Source: Mucilaginibacter_A sp050955045 (GTDB taxonomy: Bacteria > Bacteroidota > Bacteroidia > Sphingobacteriales > Sphingobacteriaceae). Taken from it: DNA of 64,000 nt. Position numbers and translations under genes: made by a program. The notes below the pieces were generated by a model. That model saw only the letters and a list, made by a program, of their open reading frames with translations, had not been told where the DNA came from and made no database searches. The stretch lies in contig JBPBQV010000021.1 of NCBI GenBank assembly GCA_050955045.1, positions 1 through 64,000 of the forward strand, given 5' to 3'. Shown here piece after piece: positions 44,337 through 52,937 of the stretch (position 1 is the stretch's first letter; each line of letters begins with the position of its first letter).

Positions 44337-45584
44337 TTGGATTTATTTGATAAGATACAAAAGAACATGGGTCCGTTGGGGCAGCACCAAAGCTGGTCAC
44401 ATGGTTATTTTTCGTTCCCAAAACTGGAAGGAGAAATTGATGCTCATATGATGTTCAGAGGAAAAGAACATTTGATTTGGAGCTTAAACAACTATTTAGG
44501 TTTAGCAAATCATCCTGAAGTAAGAAAAGCAGATGCCGAAGCTGCCGAAGCTTATGGAATGGCATATCCGATGGGAGCCAGAATGATGTCTGGCAACTCT
44601 AATCATCACGAAGCGCTAGAGAAAGATTTAGCTGCTTTTGTAGGTAAAGAAGATGCGTTTTTGCTTAATTATGGTTATCAGGGCATGGTTTCTATCATAG
44701 ATAGTTTGGTAGACCGGAACGATGTAATTGTTTACGATGCAGAATCTCATGCTTGTATCATTGATGGTGTGCGTTTGCACATGGGTAAACGTTATGTTTA
44801 TCAGCATAATGATATGGTTAGTTTAGAGAAACAGCTGGAACGTGCTTCTAAATTAGCAGAACAAACTGGTGGCGGTATTTTGGTAATTACAGAAGGTGTT
44901 TTCGGAATGTCTGGAGCACAAGGTAAAATAAAAGAAGTTGTAGCTTTAAAAGACCAGTATAAATTTCGTTTGCTGATTGATGATGCACATGGTTTTGGTA
45001 CAATGGGAGCAACAGGTGCAGGTACGCACCAAGCACAAAATTGTATTGATGGTGTAGATGTTTACTTTGGTACTTTTGCAAAATCTATGGCGGGCATTGG
45101 TGCTTTTGTAGCTTCAAGCAAAACCATAACTAATTTTTTACGCTATAATATGCGTTCTCAAACTTTTGCCAAAGCCTTACCAATGCCTATGGTTATCGGT
45201 TTAAGAAAACGCTTGGAACTGTTGATGAACCGTCCGGAGTTACGAGAAAAATTATGGACAATTGCCAGAGCATTACAAGAAGGTTTACGTGAGCGGGGAT
45301 TTGATTTAGGTGTTACCAACACCATGGTTACACCGGTTTTTTTAAAAGGCGAATTGGATGAAGCAACCAGCTTAACCATGGATCTTCGGGAAAATTACAG
45401 TATATTTTGTTCTATCGTATTGTATCCGGTTATACCAAGAGGGTTAATTGTACTGCGGATTATACCAACAGCAACACATAGTTTAGAAGATGTACAACGC
45501 ACTTTAAACGCTTACAGCGAAGTTGCAGAAAAACTGAAAGCCGGTTATTACAAAGAAAATAAGTTTGCTTTAGCCGAAAGCTAG
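44337..45584 (+). CDS. spt: serine palmitoyltransferase (sphingolipid synthesis)
   Basis: A 415-residue alpha-oxoamine synthase, fold-type I PLP enzyme. NNYLGLANHPEVRKADAEAAEAYG is the family opening, YDAESHACIIDGVRLH holds the PLP-stacking His, and LLIDDAHGFGTMGATGAG the PLP-binding Asp. FGTFAKSMAGIGAF has the Schiff-base Lys near residue 248. In Bacteroidota this subgroup condenses serine with a fatty acyl-CoA to start sphingolipid synthesis. A 2-amino-3-ketobutyrate CoA ligase-type enzyme is the alternative. Start is TTG 44337, giving DLFDKIQKNMGPLGQ, which fits the family. Confidence 0.87.
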   Translation: MDLFDKIQKNMGPLGQHQSWSHGYFSFPKLEGEIDAHMMFRGKEHLIWSLNNYLGLANHPEVRKADAEAAEAYGMAYPMGARMMSGNSNHHEALEKDLAAFVGKEDAFLLNYGYQGMVSIIDSLVDRNDVIVYDAESHACIIDGVRLHMGKRYVYQHNDMVSLEKQLERASKLAEQTGGGILVITEGVFGMSGAQGKIKEVVALKDQYKFRLLIDDAHGFGTMGATGAGTHQAQNCIDGVDVYFGTFAKSMAGIGAFVASSKTITNFLRYNMRSQTFAKALPMPMVIGLRKRLELLMNRPELREKLWTIARALQEGLRERGFDLGVTNTMVTPVFLKGELDEATSLTMDLRENYSIFCSIVLYPVIPRGLIVLRIIPTATHSLEDVQRTLNAYSEVAEKLKAGYYKENKFALAES

Positions 45585-45610
45585 TCTTCCTGCCATAATA
45601 TAATGCATAT

Positions 45611-45643
45611 AAAAAAGCACTAATTTAGTTTAGTGCTTTTTTT
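45611..45643. terminator. terminator after spt
   Basis: AAAAAAGCACTA pairs with TAGTGCTTTTTT across an 8-nt loop. A-run and T-run on both sides allow either direction, but only spt needs it. Confidence 0.85.
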
Positions 45644-45778
45644 ATTATAATAATTTTACGAATTAAAAATCAGCAATGGCCATAGCGCAATAGCATTCAA
45701 ATCTATTGTTATTCACTTAGAAACGTCTTATATTAGTTAAACAATCTAAAAATACCTAAAACTTAATACAATTCACCA

Positions 45779-45967
45779 ATGAAAAAATTTAATGAAATTA
45801 AAAAACTGGTTGAGAGTTTAGATACAGATGCCGACAAGTTTTACAATAAAGGTAATAGCGCTGCCGGAACACGTATCAGAAAAGGAATGCAAGACTTAAA
45901 AAATATGGCACAAGCTATCAGGCTGGAAATTCAGGAGACTAAGAACACAGAATCTGAGAAAAAGTAA
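45779..45967 (+). CDS. histone H1-like protein (Hc1 family)
   Basis: A 62-residue basic, probably helical protein. MKKFNEIKKLVESLDTDADK and GNSAAGTRIRKGMQDLKNMA match the small histone H1-like proteins common in Bacteroidota, whose core has the GNxxAGxRxRKxxQxLK pattern. They are thought to bind DNA non-specifically. It is a single gene with a bidirectional terminator shared with dapA. Its TAA stop is also the start of a palindrome half-site. Confidence 0.85.
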   Translation: MKKFNEIKKLVESLDTDADKFYNKGNSAAGTRIRKGMQDLKNMAQAIRLEIQETKNTESEKK

Positions 45968-45979
45968 TACTTCTTTTAT
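45966..45979. repeat. palindrome half-site starting in a stop codon
   Basis: AATACTTCTTTTAT is an intact left arm whose first base is the second base of the TAA stop. The right arm is replaced by a terminator stem. Confidence 0.65.
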
Positions 45980-45984
45980 CAACT

Positions 45985-46013
45985 AAAAAATCCGGTTCAA
46001 AACCGGATTTTTT
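45985..46013. terminator. bidirectional terminator between convergent genes
   Basis: A 13-bp perfect stem AAAAAATCCGGTT against AACCGGATTTTTT with loop CAA. It serves the histone-like gene on the plus strand and dapA on the minus strand; its end touches the dapA stop. Confidence 0.93.
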
Positions 46014-46894
46014 TATGTGTTTAGCTTGAGTAATTCTTCCATAATTAAGCCGGAAGTTTTTGGTGTAACGTTTACTAGCGGCAGCCGCAACGTACTTCCG
46101 CATAAACCATTTATTTTTAATGCTTCTTTTACACCAGCTGGGTTTCCATCCACAAACATTAATCGTGTAAACTCAATTAATTCAGAATGAATAATTCTGG
46201 CTGCCTGCCATTTTTCATCTAAACAAAGTCGTACCATATCCGAAAACTGTTGAGGTACGGCATTTCCAATGACCGAAATTACACCAACAGCACCCAACGC
46301 CATCATGGGTAATGTAACCGGATCATCGCCAGAAATTAGCATAAAATCTACTGGTTTATCGCGCATAATCTGGTTAAACTGATCAAAGTTTCCAGATGCT
46401 TCTTTTACCGCTATAATATTTGCACAATCGTGTGCCAGTCTTACAGTTGTTTCTGCGGAGATGTTACTTCCTGTTCGGCTAGGAACATTGTATAAAATAA
46501 TGGGTAATTCAGATTTGGCAGCAATCATTTTATAATGCTGATAAATGCCTTCCTGTGTTGGTTTATTATAATATGGACTAACGGAAAGAATTGCATCAAA
46601 ACCTGCTTTATCAAAAGACTTGATGTTTTCGATAACCGCGTTAGTATGATTTCCACCAATGCCAGCAATTAAAGGAACACGACCAGAAACAACCTCTGCT
46701 GTAAAACGCCAGATTTCTTTCTTTTCTGCTGATGATAAAGTAGCACTTTCGCCGGTTGTTCCTAAAGAAATCAGGTAATCAATACCATTATTAATCAGGT
46801 TTTCGATGATTTTTTCTAACGCAGGATAATCAACAGAACCATCAGTTTGAAACGGAGTAACAATTGCAACTCCGGTACCATAAAATTTTTTCAT
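46013..46894 (-). CDS. dapA: 4-hydroxy-tetrahydrodipicolinate synthase
   Basis: A 293-residue TIM-barrel class I aldolase that condenses pyruvate with aspartate semialdehyde, the first committed step to diaminopimelate and lysine. FYGTGVAIVTPF is the start, SLGTTGESATLS the signature, and VSPYYNKPTQEGIYQHY carries the catalytic Tyr. IIAVKEASGNFDQ has the Schiff-base Lys at residue 164. GNPAGVKEAL is the C-terminal family motif. It follows ligA on the same strand after an 82-base gap. It supplies the amino acid used by murE in this window. Confidence 0.97.
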   Translation of the reverse strand: MKKFYGTGVAIVTPFQTDGSVDYPALEKIIENLINNGIDYLISLGTTGESATLSSAEKKEIWRFTAEVVSGRVPLIAGIGGNHTNAVIENIKSFDKAGFDAILSVSPYYNKPTQEGIYQHYKMIAAKSELPIILYNVPSRTGSNISAETTVRLAHDCANIIAVKEASGNFDQFNQIMRDKPVDFMLISGDDPVTLPMMALGAVGVISVIGNAVPQQFSDMVRLCLDEKWQAARIIHSELIEFTRLMFVDGNPAGVKEALKINGLCGSTLRLPLVNVTPKTSGLIMEELLKLNT

Positions 46895-46976
46895 TCTTTG
46901 TTTTAGAAGTTGCTAAGATAGTATTTTGCGTTTTTACAGTGGCAAACGTTAAATAATTATTAAAAAATTTGTAGTT

Positions 46977-48992
46977 TTATGATTCAATCATTTTTAATAA
47001 TTCCTGTTCAGAAATCAGCGGAATATTTAGTTTTTGCGCCTTTTCAAATTTTGCCGGACCCATGTTTTCTCCGGCAATCAAAAAATTAAGTTTAGGAGAA
47101 ATACTACCGAGGATTTTTCCACCATTCTGTTCAATCATCTGTTTCAGTTCTTCTCTCGAAAATTGTTCAAATACGCCTGAAATAATAAAACTTTTACCAG
47201 TAAGTTTTTCACTTTGCAATTCGTTCACTACTTCTTTTATGGCAAACTGAAGTCCTGCATTTTTTAACTTTTCAATTTGTTCTAAATGCTGCGGAACGAT
47301 AAAATATTCGATCAAGCTTTCGGCAATCCGGTCGCCAATTTCATCTACCAAAATTAGTTCCTCAAAAGAAGCATGTTGCAAAGCTTCAATCGTTTTAAAA
47401 TATTGTGCTAATTTTTTGGCTACTGTTTCGCCCACAAAACGGATTCCTAAACCAAAAAGCACTTTTTCAAAAGGCATTTCTTTTGATTTTTCAATGCCCT
47501 GAATCATGTTGGTGATGGATTTTTCGCCAAAACGCTCCAGTGTTCGCAACTGATCTATTTGCTGATTCAGTTCATACAAATCGCTTATATGATGTATGAA
47601 ACCTTTCTTGTAAAAATTTTCAATCGTTTCGTCTCCCAAACCATCAATATTCATGGCTTTCCGACCGATAAAATGCTGGATTTTACCAACAATTTGTGGC
47701 GGACAACCTTCGTCATTCGGACAATAATAAGCAGCTTCACCTTCTTTTCGTACCAAAAAATTATTGCAGCGCGGGCAATTTATTGCGTATTCAATTGGTT
47801 TTGCGTCAACTTTTCGCAATGCTTCGTTTACACCAGTAATTTTCGGAATGATTTCGCCGCCTTTTTCTACATAAACCGTATCATCTTCGTATAAATTTAG
47901 TCGTGCAATTTCGTTAGCATTATGCAATGTTGCCCGTTTCACAGTTGTACCAGCCAGCAAAACAGGTTTCAAATGCGCAACCGGCGTAACTGCACCCGTT
48001 CGGCCAACCTGGTAGCCAACACTTTCTAAAACGGTTTGTGCCGAAGCCGCTTTGTATTTGTAGGAAATTGCCCAACGTGGTGATTTTGCTGTAAAACCCA
48101 ATTCTTCCTGCTGTGCAAAACTATTTACTTTTAAAACAATGCCGTCAATATCATAGCTCAGTTTAAAACGTTCGGTTTCCCAAGTTTTAATGAAAGCTAA
48201 AACCTCTTGAATATTACTGCAAAGCGCCGTATGCTCGCAAACCGGAAAACCCCAATGCTTTACCGTTTGCAAACTTTCCCAATGCGTTTTAAACTGATTT
48301 TTATGGGCATAAAAGAAGTATAGAAAACAATCCAGCGGACGCTTGGCAACTTCTGCAGAATCCTGCAATTTTACTGTTCCAGAAGCGAAATTTCGCGGAT
48401 TGGCATACGTTACTTCGGCATTATCCAAGCGTTCCTGATTTAGCCTTTCAAAAGCTTTTTTATGCATGAAAACTTCGCCTCGGATTTCAAACTGTTCCGG
48501 ATAATTACTTGCTTTTAACTGATGTGGAATGGCATGAATAGTTTTGATATTATTGGTTACATCATCGCCTTTTGTGCCGTCGCCACGTGTAACAGCTCGT
48601 ACAAATTTTCCGTTTTCATAAGTTAAACTGATGGATAGACCGTCGAACTTCAACTCAACCACATATTCAAAATTACTGCCGATTGCTTTTTGAATGCGCT
48701 GATCAAAATCCAGTAAATCCTGTTCATTATAAGTGTTGCCTAAAGAAAGCATTGGCCACGTATGCTGAACGGTTTGAAAGCTTTTGGTAATTTCTCCGCC
48801 AACTTTTTGTGTGGGCGAATTTGGATCAAGTAGTTCTGGGAACTGTTTTTCCAACGAAGCAAGCTGCGTTAGTTTCTGGTCAAAATCTTGATCAGTAATA
48901 CTGGGTTGTGCCAGTACATAATAGTTATAATTGTGTTGTTTTAATTCGGCAGATAAAGCTTCAATCTGCGCTTTGGCTTCTGTAAAAGTCAT
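46977..48992 (-). CDS. ligA: NAD-dependent DNA ligase
   Basis: A 671-residue replicative ligase. The Ia domain (YYVLAQPSITDQDFD) binds NAD. The adenylation site VVELKFDGLSISL has Lys115, the same number as in E. coli. An OB domain, a four-Cys zinc finger (CPRC and CPNDEGC), HhH repeats (IDGLGDETIENF, VDEIGDRIAESL) and a C-terminal BRCT domain (SFIISGVFEQFSREEL) follow. An in-frame palindrome copy covers residues 224-234 (LYFFYAHKNQF), a non-conserved loop of the adenylation domain. Length is normal. Confidence 0.98.
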   Translation of the reverse strand: MTFTEAKAQIEALSAELKQHNYNYYVLAQPSITDQDFDQKLTQLASLEKQFPELLDPNSPTQKVGGEITKSFQTVQHTWPMLSLGNTYNEQDLLDFDQRIQKAIGSNFEYVVELKFDGLSISLTYENGKFVRAVTRGDGTKGDDVTNNIKTIHAIPHQLKASNYPEQFEIRGEVFMHKKAFERLNQERLDNAEVTYANPRNFASGTVKLQDSAEVAKRPLDCFLYFFYAHKNQFKTHWESLQTVKHWGFPVCEHTALCSNIQEVLAFIKTWETERFKLSYDIDGIVLKVNSFAQQEELGFTAKSPRWAISYKYKAASAQTVLESVGYQVGRTGAVTPVAHLKPVLLAGTTVKRATLHNANEIARLNLYEDDTVYVEKGGEIIPKITGVNEALRKVDAKPIEYAINCPRCNNFLVRKEGEAAYYCPNDEGCPPQIVGKIQHFIGRKAMNIDGLGDETIENFYKKGFIHHISDLYELNQQIDQLRTLERFGEKSITNMIQGIEKSKEMPFEKVLFGLGIRFVGETVAKKLAQYFKTIEALQHASFEELILVDEIGDRIAESLIEYFIVPQHLEQIEKLKNAGLQFAIKEVVNELQSEKLTGKSFIISGVFEQFSREELKQMIEQNGGKILGSISPKLNFLIAGENMGPAKFEKAQKLNIPLISEQELLKMIES
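48291..48322. repeat. palindrome copy inside ligA
   Basis: GGGCATAAAAGAAGTATA is the centre and right arm. The left side ACTGATTTTTAT equals the consensus ACTGTTTTTAT with one inserted base. Minus-strand reading gives YFFYAHKN. Confidence 0.68.
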
Positions 48993-49028
48993 GGTTACGA
49001 AGATAAGAAATAGCTTTCAGTTTCCGGT

Positions 49029-49421
49029 TCAGCCTCCAATTCCGCTTAACATACTGACACTGATAATGCCGAGAACAATCAACGTAATTACCACATATAA
49101 ATAATCTTTTTCCAGCAAAAAACTGATTATGGAGAGTAATATCCTGACAATTGGTGTGGCAATTAGTAGTAAAATTCCTAACTGGATAATTGCTCGTCCT
49201 TTAATTTGAAAAGCTCCGTTAAAAATGCCATTAATATTTTTCAGGAAGTCTGGCTCGCTGTTAAAAGTATGGTACGAAGCCGTTTCGTGGCCATGCCGAT
49301 AAACGTAGATTATGCCACCGCAGAATACAACAATCATGGCCAGGATAACGCCCCAACGCAATACGTTTCCAATAAGTAATTGGATGTCAGCATCTTTAAA
49401 AACCTTTTTTTCGCTGCTCAT
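49029..49421 (-). CDS. DUF1634 membrane protein, partner of the permease
   Basis: A 130-residue protein with three membrane segments (about residues 18-35, 78-98 and 108-128). MSSEKKVFKDADIQLLIGNVLRWGVILA matches the DUF1634 pattern. DUF1634 genes very often follow a TauE/SafE permease gene, as here, with a four-base overlap, so the two proteins probably work together. The biochemical role is unknown. Confidence 0.85.
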   Translation of the reverse strand: MSSEKKVFKDADIQLLIGNVLRWGVILAMIVVFCGGIIYVYRHGHETASYHTFNSEPDFLKNINGIFNGAFQIKGRAIIQLGILLLIATPIVRILLSIISFLLEKDYLYVVITLIVLGIISVSMLSGIGG

Positions 49422-50251
49422 ATATTTCCGCTTAAACCTTTGTAAATCATTTGGATGGCCAATACAGAAATTACAATGGCAAAAATGATTTTAAGTGATT
49501 TAGATTTTGCTTTCACCAGAATTTTAGAACCTGTCATCGCGCCAAAAACAACACCGAGCATTACCGGCATTGATAAGCCCGGATCGATATAACCACGCTG
49601 CAAGTAAACTACCGCACTGGCGGCTGCAGTAACGCCCATCATAAAATTGCTGGTGGTTGTAGAAACTTTAAATGGAATCCGCATCACGTTATCCATCGCG
49701 ATAACTTTTAAAGAACCGGAACCAATGCCCAGCAAACCGGAAATCATACCTGCAAAACTCATCAATCCAAATCCGCCAAAAACATTGCGTACGCCATATT
49801 GAATTTGCTGGCCCTGATCTGGATAAGAACTGCCCAAACGAAGAAATTGTGCCGGTTTGCTGGAAACCGGATCTGCATTTATATTTTTCTTTTTCAAAGA
49901 CATAATTGCAGAAAAAATCAAAATCACGCCGAAAACAATTGCAATATATTGTGCCGGAATATAAGTTGATAAAAATGCGCCGGCAACTGCGCCTAAAGTT
50001 GTCGCAATTTCGAGGAACATACCTAAACGCATATTGGTGATTCCTTCTTTTACGTATGCCGCTGCCGAGCCAGACGAAGTAGCAATTACAGAAACCAGAG
50101 ATGCACCAATGGCATAATGAATATCTACATCCAGCACCAATGTAAGCAACGGAATAATTACAATACCACCACCCAAACCGGTTAAAGAACCTAATAATCC
50201 GGCACAATAAGCACCAATTAAAATATATAAGGTTAAAAGAAGTATCGTCAT
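49418..50251 (-). CDS. TauE/SafE (TSUP) family permease
   Basis: A 277-residue integral membrane protein with about eight membrane segments and duplicated halves. GLLGSLTGLGGGIVIIPLLTL in the first half and MISGLLGIGSGSLKVIAMDN in the second are the paired TSUP motifs. GATLGAVAGAFLST-like and VVFGAMTGSKI segments are also typical. The family moves sulfite, sulfonates or related anions, and the substrate here is unknown. Codons 3-7 (ILLLT) fall in a palindrome half-site at 50234-50247. Confidence 0.9.
   Translation of the reverse strand: MTILLLTLYILIGAYCAGLLGSLTGLGGGIVIIPLLTLVLDVDIHYAIGASLVSVIATSSGSAAAYVKEGITNMRLGMFLEIATTLGAVAGAFLSTYIPAQYIAIVFGVILIFSAIMSLKKKNINADPVSSKPAQFLRLGSSYPDQGQQIQYGVRNVFGGFGLMSFAGMISGLLGIGSGSLKVIAMDNVMRIPFKVSTTTSNFMMGVTAAASAVVYLQRGYIDPGLSMPVMLGVVFGAMTGSKILVKAKSKSLKIIFAIVISVLAIQMIYKGLSGNI
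50234..50247. repeat. palindrome half-site in permease 5' end
   Basis: TTAAAAGAAGTATC matches the right arm; read on the minus strand it encodes ILLLT just after the start codon. Confidence 0.5.
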
Positions 50252-50272
50252 GATTTTATTATTGTGTTAATC

Positions 50273-50286
50273 ATACTTCTTTTATC
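50273..50286. repeat. palindrome half-site between the MpaB-type and permease genes
   Basis: CATACTTCTTTTATCGAT has the left arm and most of the centre in the 43-base non-coding gap. The right side (50287-50304) is decayed and holds the stop of the MpaB-type gene. Confidence 0.65.
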
Positions 50287-50294
50287 GATGTTTT

Positions 50295-51392
50295 TTATGA
50301 AGTTAAGCTTGATGGTAAACGGTAACGGCTTGCAGTTTTTGTTAATGACGAAGAACGTGTTTTTTTAAATTCTGCCTGTTGTTGCTGATATGCAAATCGG
50401 GAGTTTTTTTGCTTTAATATCTGGAAATTGGCAATCAGTTTAAAAAGCCGAACGGTAGAAACTGGCGCACTCTGTGGTGGCAAACTCAGCAAATCTGCTA
50501 CTTCGGTTCCCATTAAATACCGCATCAGTTGCATCGTTTCTTTTTCTTGAAAGCTGGCGTCAACAGTAGCAAAATATTTTGTTAATGATCTGGTTAACGA
50601 TGTTCCATGCTCCGAAGCTTTAAAATTGCGCAAGCGGATGGCTTCTTCCAGTTGCAAAGCTTCTTTTCCGGTTTCGGGCAGTAAGCGTTCATCCAATCCT
50701 AACAAAAAACCAATTACATTCCACAAGTGCATAAATGCTTGCTGCTCGTTGTAACTGATTGCCAGACCAAACTTGCGTAAACCACGAATCACTACAAGGG
50801 AAAACGAAAGATTGGTACCGCACATATCTTCCTGATTAACTGGTAAACCCCAATCTGCCTTCCATTTATCGCTTTTAAGTGCGTAAAAACGAATTGCGGC
50901 GTGCAATAAACGTACTTTTAAAATACTGGCAAAACCTTTGCCTTCTGGTTTAAAAGCATCTGGCGCCATTACTTCCCATACAAAATCTGCCGTTTCGTTT
51001 AAACGATGTTCGGGTGTGTTTTTAATACGTGCTGATAAATCTAAAACACGTGCGCCATCCGCAGCAGCATAGCAATAAGGAAGCGAAAGCAGTCCAAGTA
51101 AATTCATGATTGCTGTAGCATGAACCGCAAAAAATGCTGTTCCTTGCGCCATCAGCTTTTGATTTGCCCAATTTGGAAGCTGTGTTGAAGTAGCAAATAC
51201 TTCTTTTACGGCATAAAAATCATCAACATGATCTAAATGCTGATTTATGGTGAGGGAATCCAGCAGCGTTCTGAAAGTAGATTTCTGGTTGTCATCCGCA
51301 AAAACTTCCGCAATTAAATTGTCGGCGGCTAAATCTCCTTGCTGCCGCATGGCAGCAAGGAATTCGTAACTATAATTTGAGGTTACTTTCAT
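50295..51392 (-). CDS. MpaB-type oxygenase family protein (DUF2236)
   Basis: A 365-residue protein of the MpaB/latex-clearing (DUF2236) family, a haem-binding fold seen in ER-bound or cytosolic oxygenases. VKVRLLHAAIRFYALKS-like and VNQEDMCGTNLSFSLVVIRGLRKFG contain the conserved RLLHAAxR and NQED motifs. HLWNVIGFLLGLDERLLP is the later signature. A catalytic role on lipids or terpenoids is suggested by relatives but not shown. A palindrome copy (51196-51226) is in frame near residues 57-65 as DDFYAVKEV. Confidence 0.82.
   Translation of the reverse strand: MKVTSNYSYEFLAAMRQQGDLAADNLIAEVFADDNQKSTFRTLLDSLTINQHLDHVDDFYAVKEVFATSTQLPNWANQKLMAQGTAFFAVHATAIMNLLGLLSLPYCYAAADGARVLDLSARIKNTPEHRLNETADFVWEVMAPDAFKPEGKGFASILKVRLLHAAIRFYALKSDKWKADWGLPVNQEDMCGTNLSFSLVVIRGLRKFGLAISYNEQQAFMHLWNVIGFLLGLDERLLPETGKEALQLEEAIRLRNFKASEHGTSLTRSLTKYFATVDASFQEKETMQLMRYLMGTEVADLLSLPPQSAPVSTVRLFKLIANFQILKQKNSRFAYQQQQAEFKKTRSSSLTKTASRYRLPSSLTS
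51196..51226. repeat. palindrome copy inside the MpaB-type gene
   Basis: Left arm AATACTTCTTTTAC, 3-nt centre GGC, right arm starting ATAAAAATCATC. Minus-strand reading gives DDFYAVKEV. Confidence 0.65.
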
Positions 51393-51466
51393 CCTATTTA
51401 TTTACTTAGATAGAATGATTGCCGGTAAAAATAGTTTCCCAAAAACTGACAGATATTTTTAGAATT

Positions 51467-52864
51467 TTAAGTGGTGTAACCTAAAATTTTAAGCACTTGC
51501 TTGCTGTTCTGTTCTTCACCAAAAACATCAAAATTAAATGTTTCGTCGCGGTTTCTGCGGATGATCACATGTTTTGGTGAAGGCAGTAAACAATGATGAA
51601 TTCCGCCGTATCCGCTTAAAACCTCCTGATATGCGCCAGTATGGAAAAAGCCCAGATACTGCACTTTACGTGTTTTTGGCATGTAAACGCTGTTCATATG
51701 TGCTTCCTGGTTGTAATAATCCTGACCATCACAAGTGATTCCACCTAAGTTAACACGCTCATATTCAGCATCCCAGTTATTTATCGGCAGCAAAACGTAT
51801 TTTTGATTTAAAGCCCAAACATCTGGTAAATTGGTGATAAAAGAACCATCCAGCATCAGCCATTTTTCGCGGTCGTTTTGTTGTTTACGACCTAAAACTT
51901 TATATAAAATCCCGGAAGCTTCTGCAACTGTATATTTTCCGAATTCAGTAATAATATCCGGTTCTTCTACATCGTTTTCGGCACAAATTTCTTTAATCCG
52001 GCTCACAATTTCGTTGATCATGTATTCGTAATCAAAGTCAAAAACCAGCGAATCTTTAAAAGGTAATCCACCACCAATATCCAACGTATCTAAATCCGGG
52101 TTGATTTTTTTAAACTTGCAGTAAAGTGTTACATATTTTTCCAGTTCGTTCCAGTAATACGGCGTATCCGAAATGCCCGAATTGATAAAAAAGTGCAACA
52201 GTTTAACTTTAAAATTTGGATTGGAAACAACTTTGCTGTTGTAAAAATCAATCACATCTTCCATCCGCACACCCAAACGTGAAGTATAAAACTGCGAATC
52301 CGGCTGTTCTTCTGATGCAATCCGAATACCCAAATTGCATGGCGTATCCAGTTCTACTTCATCATCATAAAGATTAAATTCTTCCTTATTATCCAAAACC
52401 GGAATGATATTTTTAAAGCCATCATGCAGCATATCAATAATATACTGCTTGTATTGATAGGTTTTAAAGCCGTTGCAGATCACCGTAACGTCTTTAGTCA
52501 GCGAACCTTTTTTCTCCAGCGCGTCAATCATCGGCATATCAAAAGCAGACGAAGTTTCCAGATGGATTTCGTTTTTCAGCGCTTCTTCTACAATGTGCTT
52601 AAAATGCGAGCTTTTGGTGCAATAGCAATATTTATATGATCCGCGGTAATTATTCTTAATAATTGCAGTTTGAAACAGCAACTTTGCCTGCTGGATTTTT
52701 TTACTAATTAGCGGAAGGTAAGTAAAACGCAGCGGCGTGCCGTACGTTTCGATCATTTCCATCAAGTTTAAATCATGGAAATATAATTCATCATCAATAA
52801 TTTCAAAACCTTCCTGCGGGAAACCCACGCTCAGGTCCAGGAATTCTTCGTAGCTCTGCATCAA
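51467..52864 (-). CDS. speA: arginine decarboxylase (fold-type III PLP enzyme)
   Basis: A 465-residue decarboxylase of the alanine-racemase fold. GFEIIDDELYFHDLNLMEMIETYGTPLRF is the usual opening in Bacteroidota arginine decarboxylases. YKYCYCTKSSHFKHIVEEAL has the PLP Lys in an atypical CTKS context. LDIGGGLPFKD binds the phosphate, and a C-terminal region with GITCDGQDYY carries the catalytic Cys and Asp. It would make agmatine, feeding polyamines. It lies 73 bases after ctlX on the same strand. Diaminopimelate or ornithine decarboxylase is less likely on length and motifs. Confidence 0.82.
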   Translation of the reverse strand: MMQSYEEFLDLSVGFPQEGFEIIDDELYFHDLNLMEMIETYGTPLRFTYLPLISKKIQQAKLLFQTAIIKNNYRGSYKYCYCTKSSHFKHIVEEALKNEIHLETSSAFDMPMIDALEKKGSLTKDVTVICNGFKTYQYKQYIIDMLHDGFKNIIPVLDNKEEFNLYDDEVELDTPCNLGIRIASEEQPDSQFYTSRLGVRMEDVIDFYNSKVVSNPNFKVKLLHFFINSGISDTPYYWNELEKYVTLYCKFKKINPDLDTLDIGGGLPFKDSLVFDFDYEYMINEIVSRIKEICAENDVEEPDIITEFGKYTVAEASGILYKVLGRKQQNDREKWLMLDGSFITNLPDVWALNQKYVLLPINNWDAEYERVNLGGITCDGQDYYNQEAHMNSVYMPKTRKVQYLGFFHTGAYQEVLSGYGGIHHCLLPSPKHVIIRRNRDETFNFDVFGEEQNSKQVLKILGYTT

Positions 52865-52937
52865 TTAAAATTTTGGCAAATGTGTTGTTTTTATACGGGA
52901 TTTATCACCATCCGGCCGTAATTTTTGCAGATGAATT

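Noticed and set aside
46119..46135. Palindrome half-site in the dapA C-terminal part
   Set aside because: It encodes GVKEAL, a normal family motif, with common codons.
46395..46411. Palindrome half-site GATGCTTCTTTTACCGC in dapA
   Set aside because: It encodes the conserved active-site segment VKEAS around the Schiff-base Lys, so protein conservation plus common codons explain it.
49689..50207. Minus-strand open frame of 172 codons in another frame of the permease
   Set aside because: Its composition (many Cys, Arg, Phe) is typical of an out-of-frame translation, and the overlapping TSUP gene is clear.
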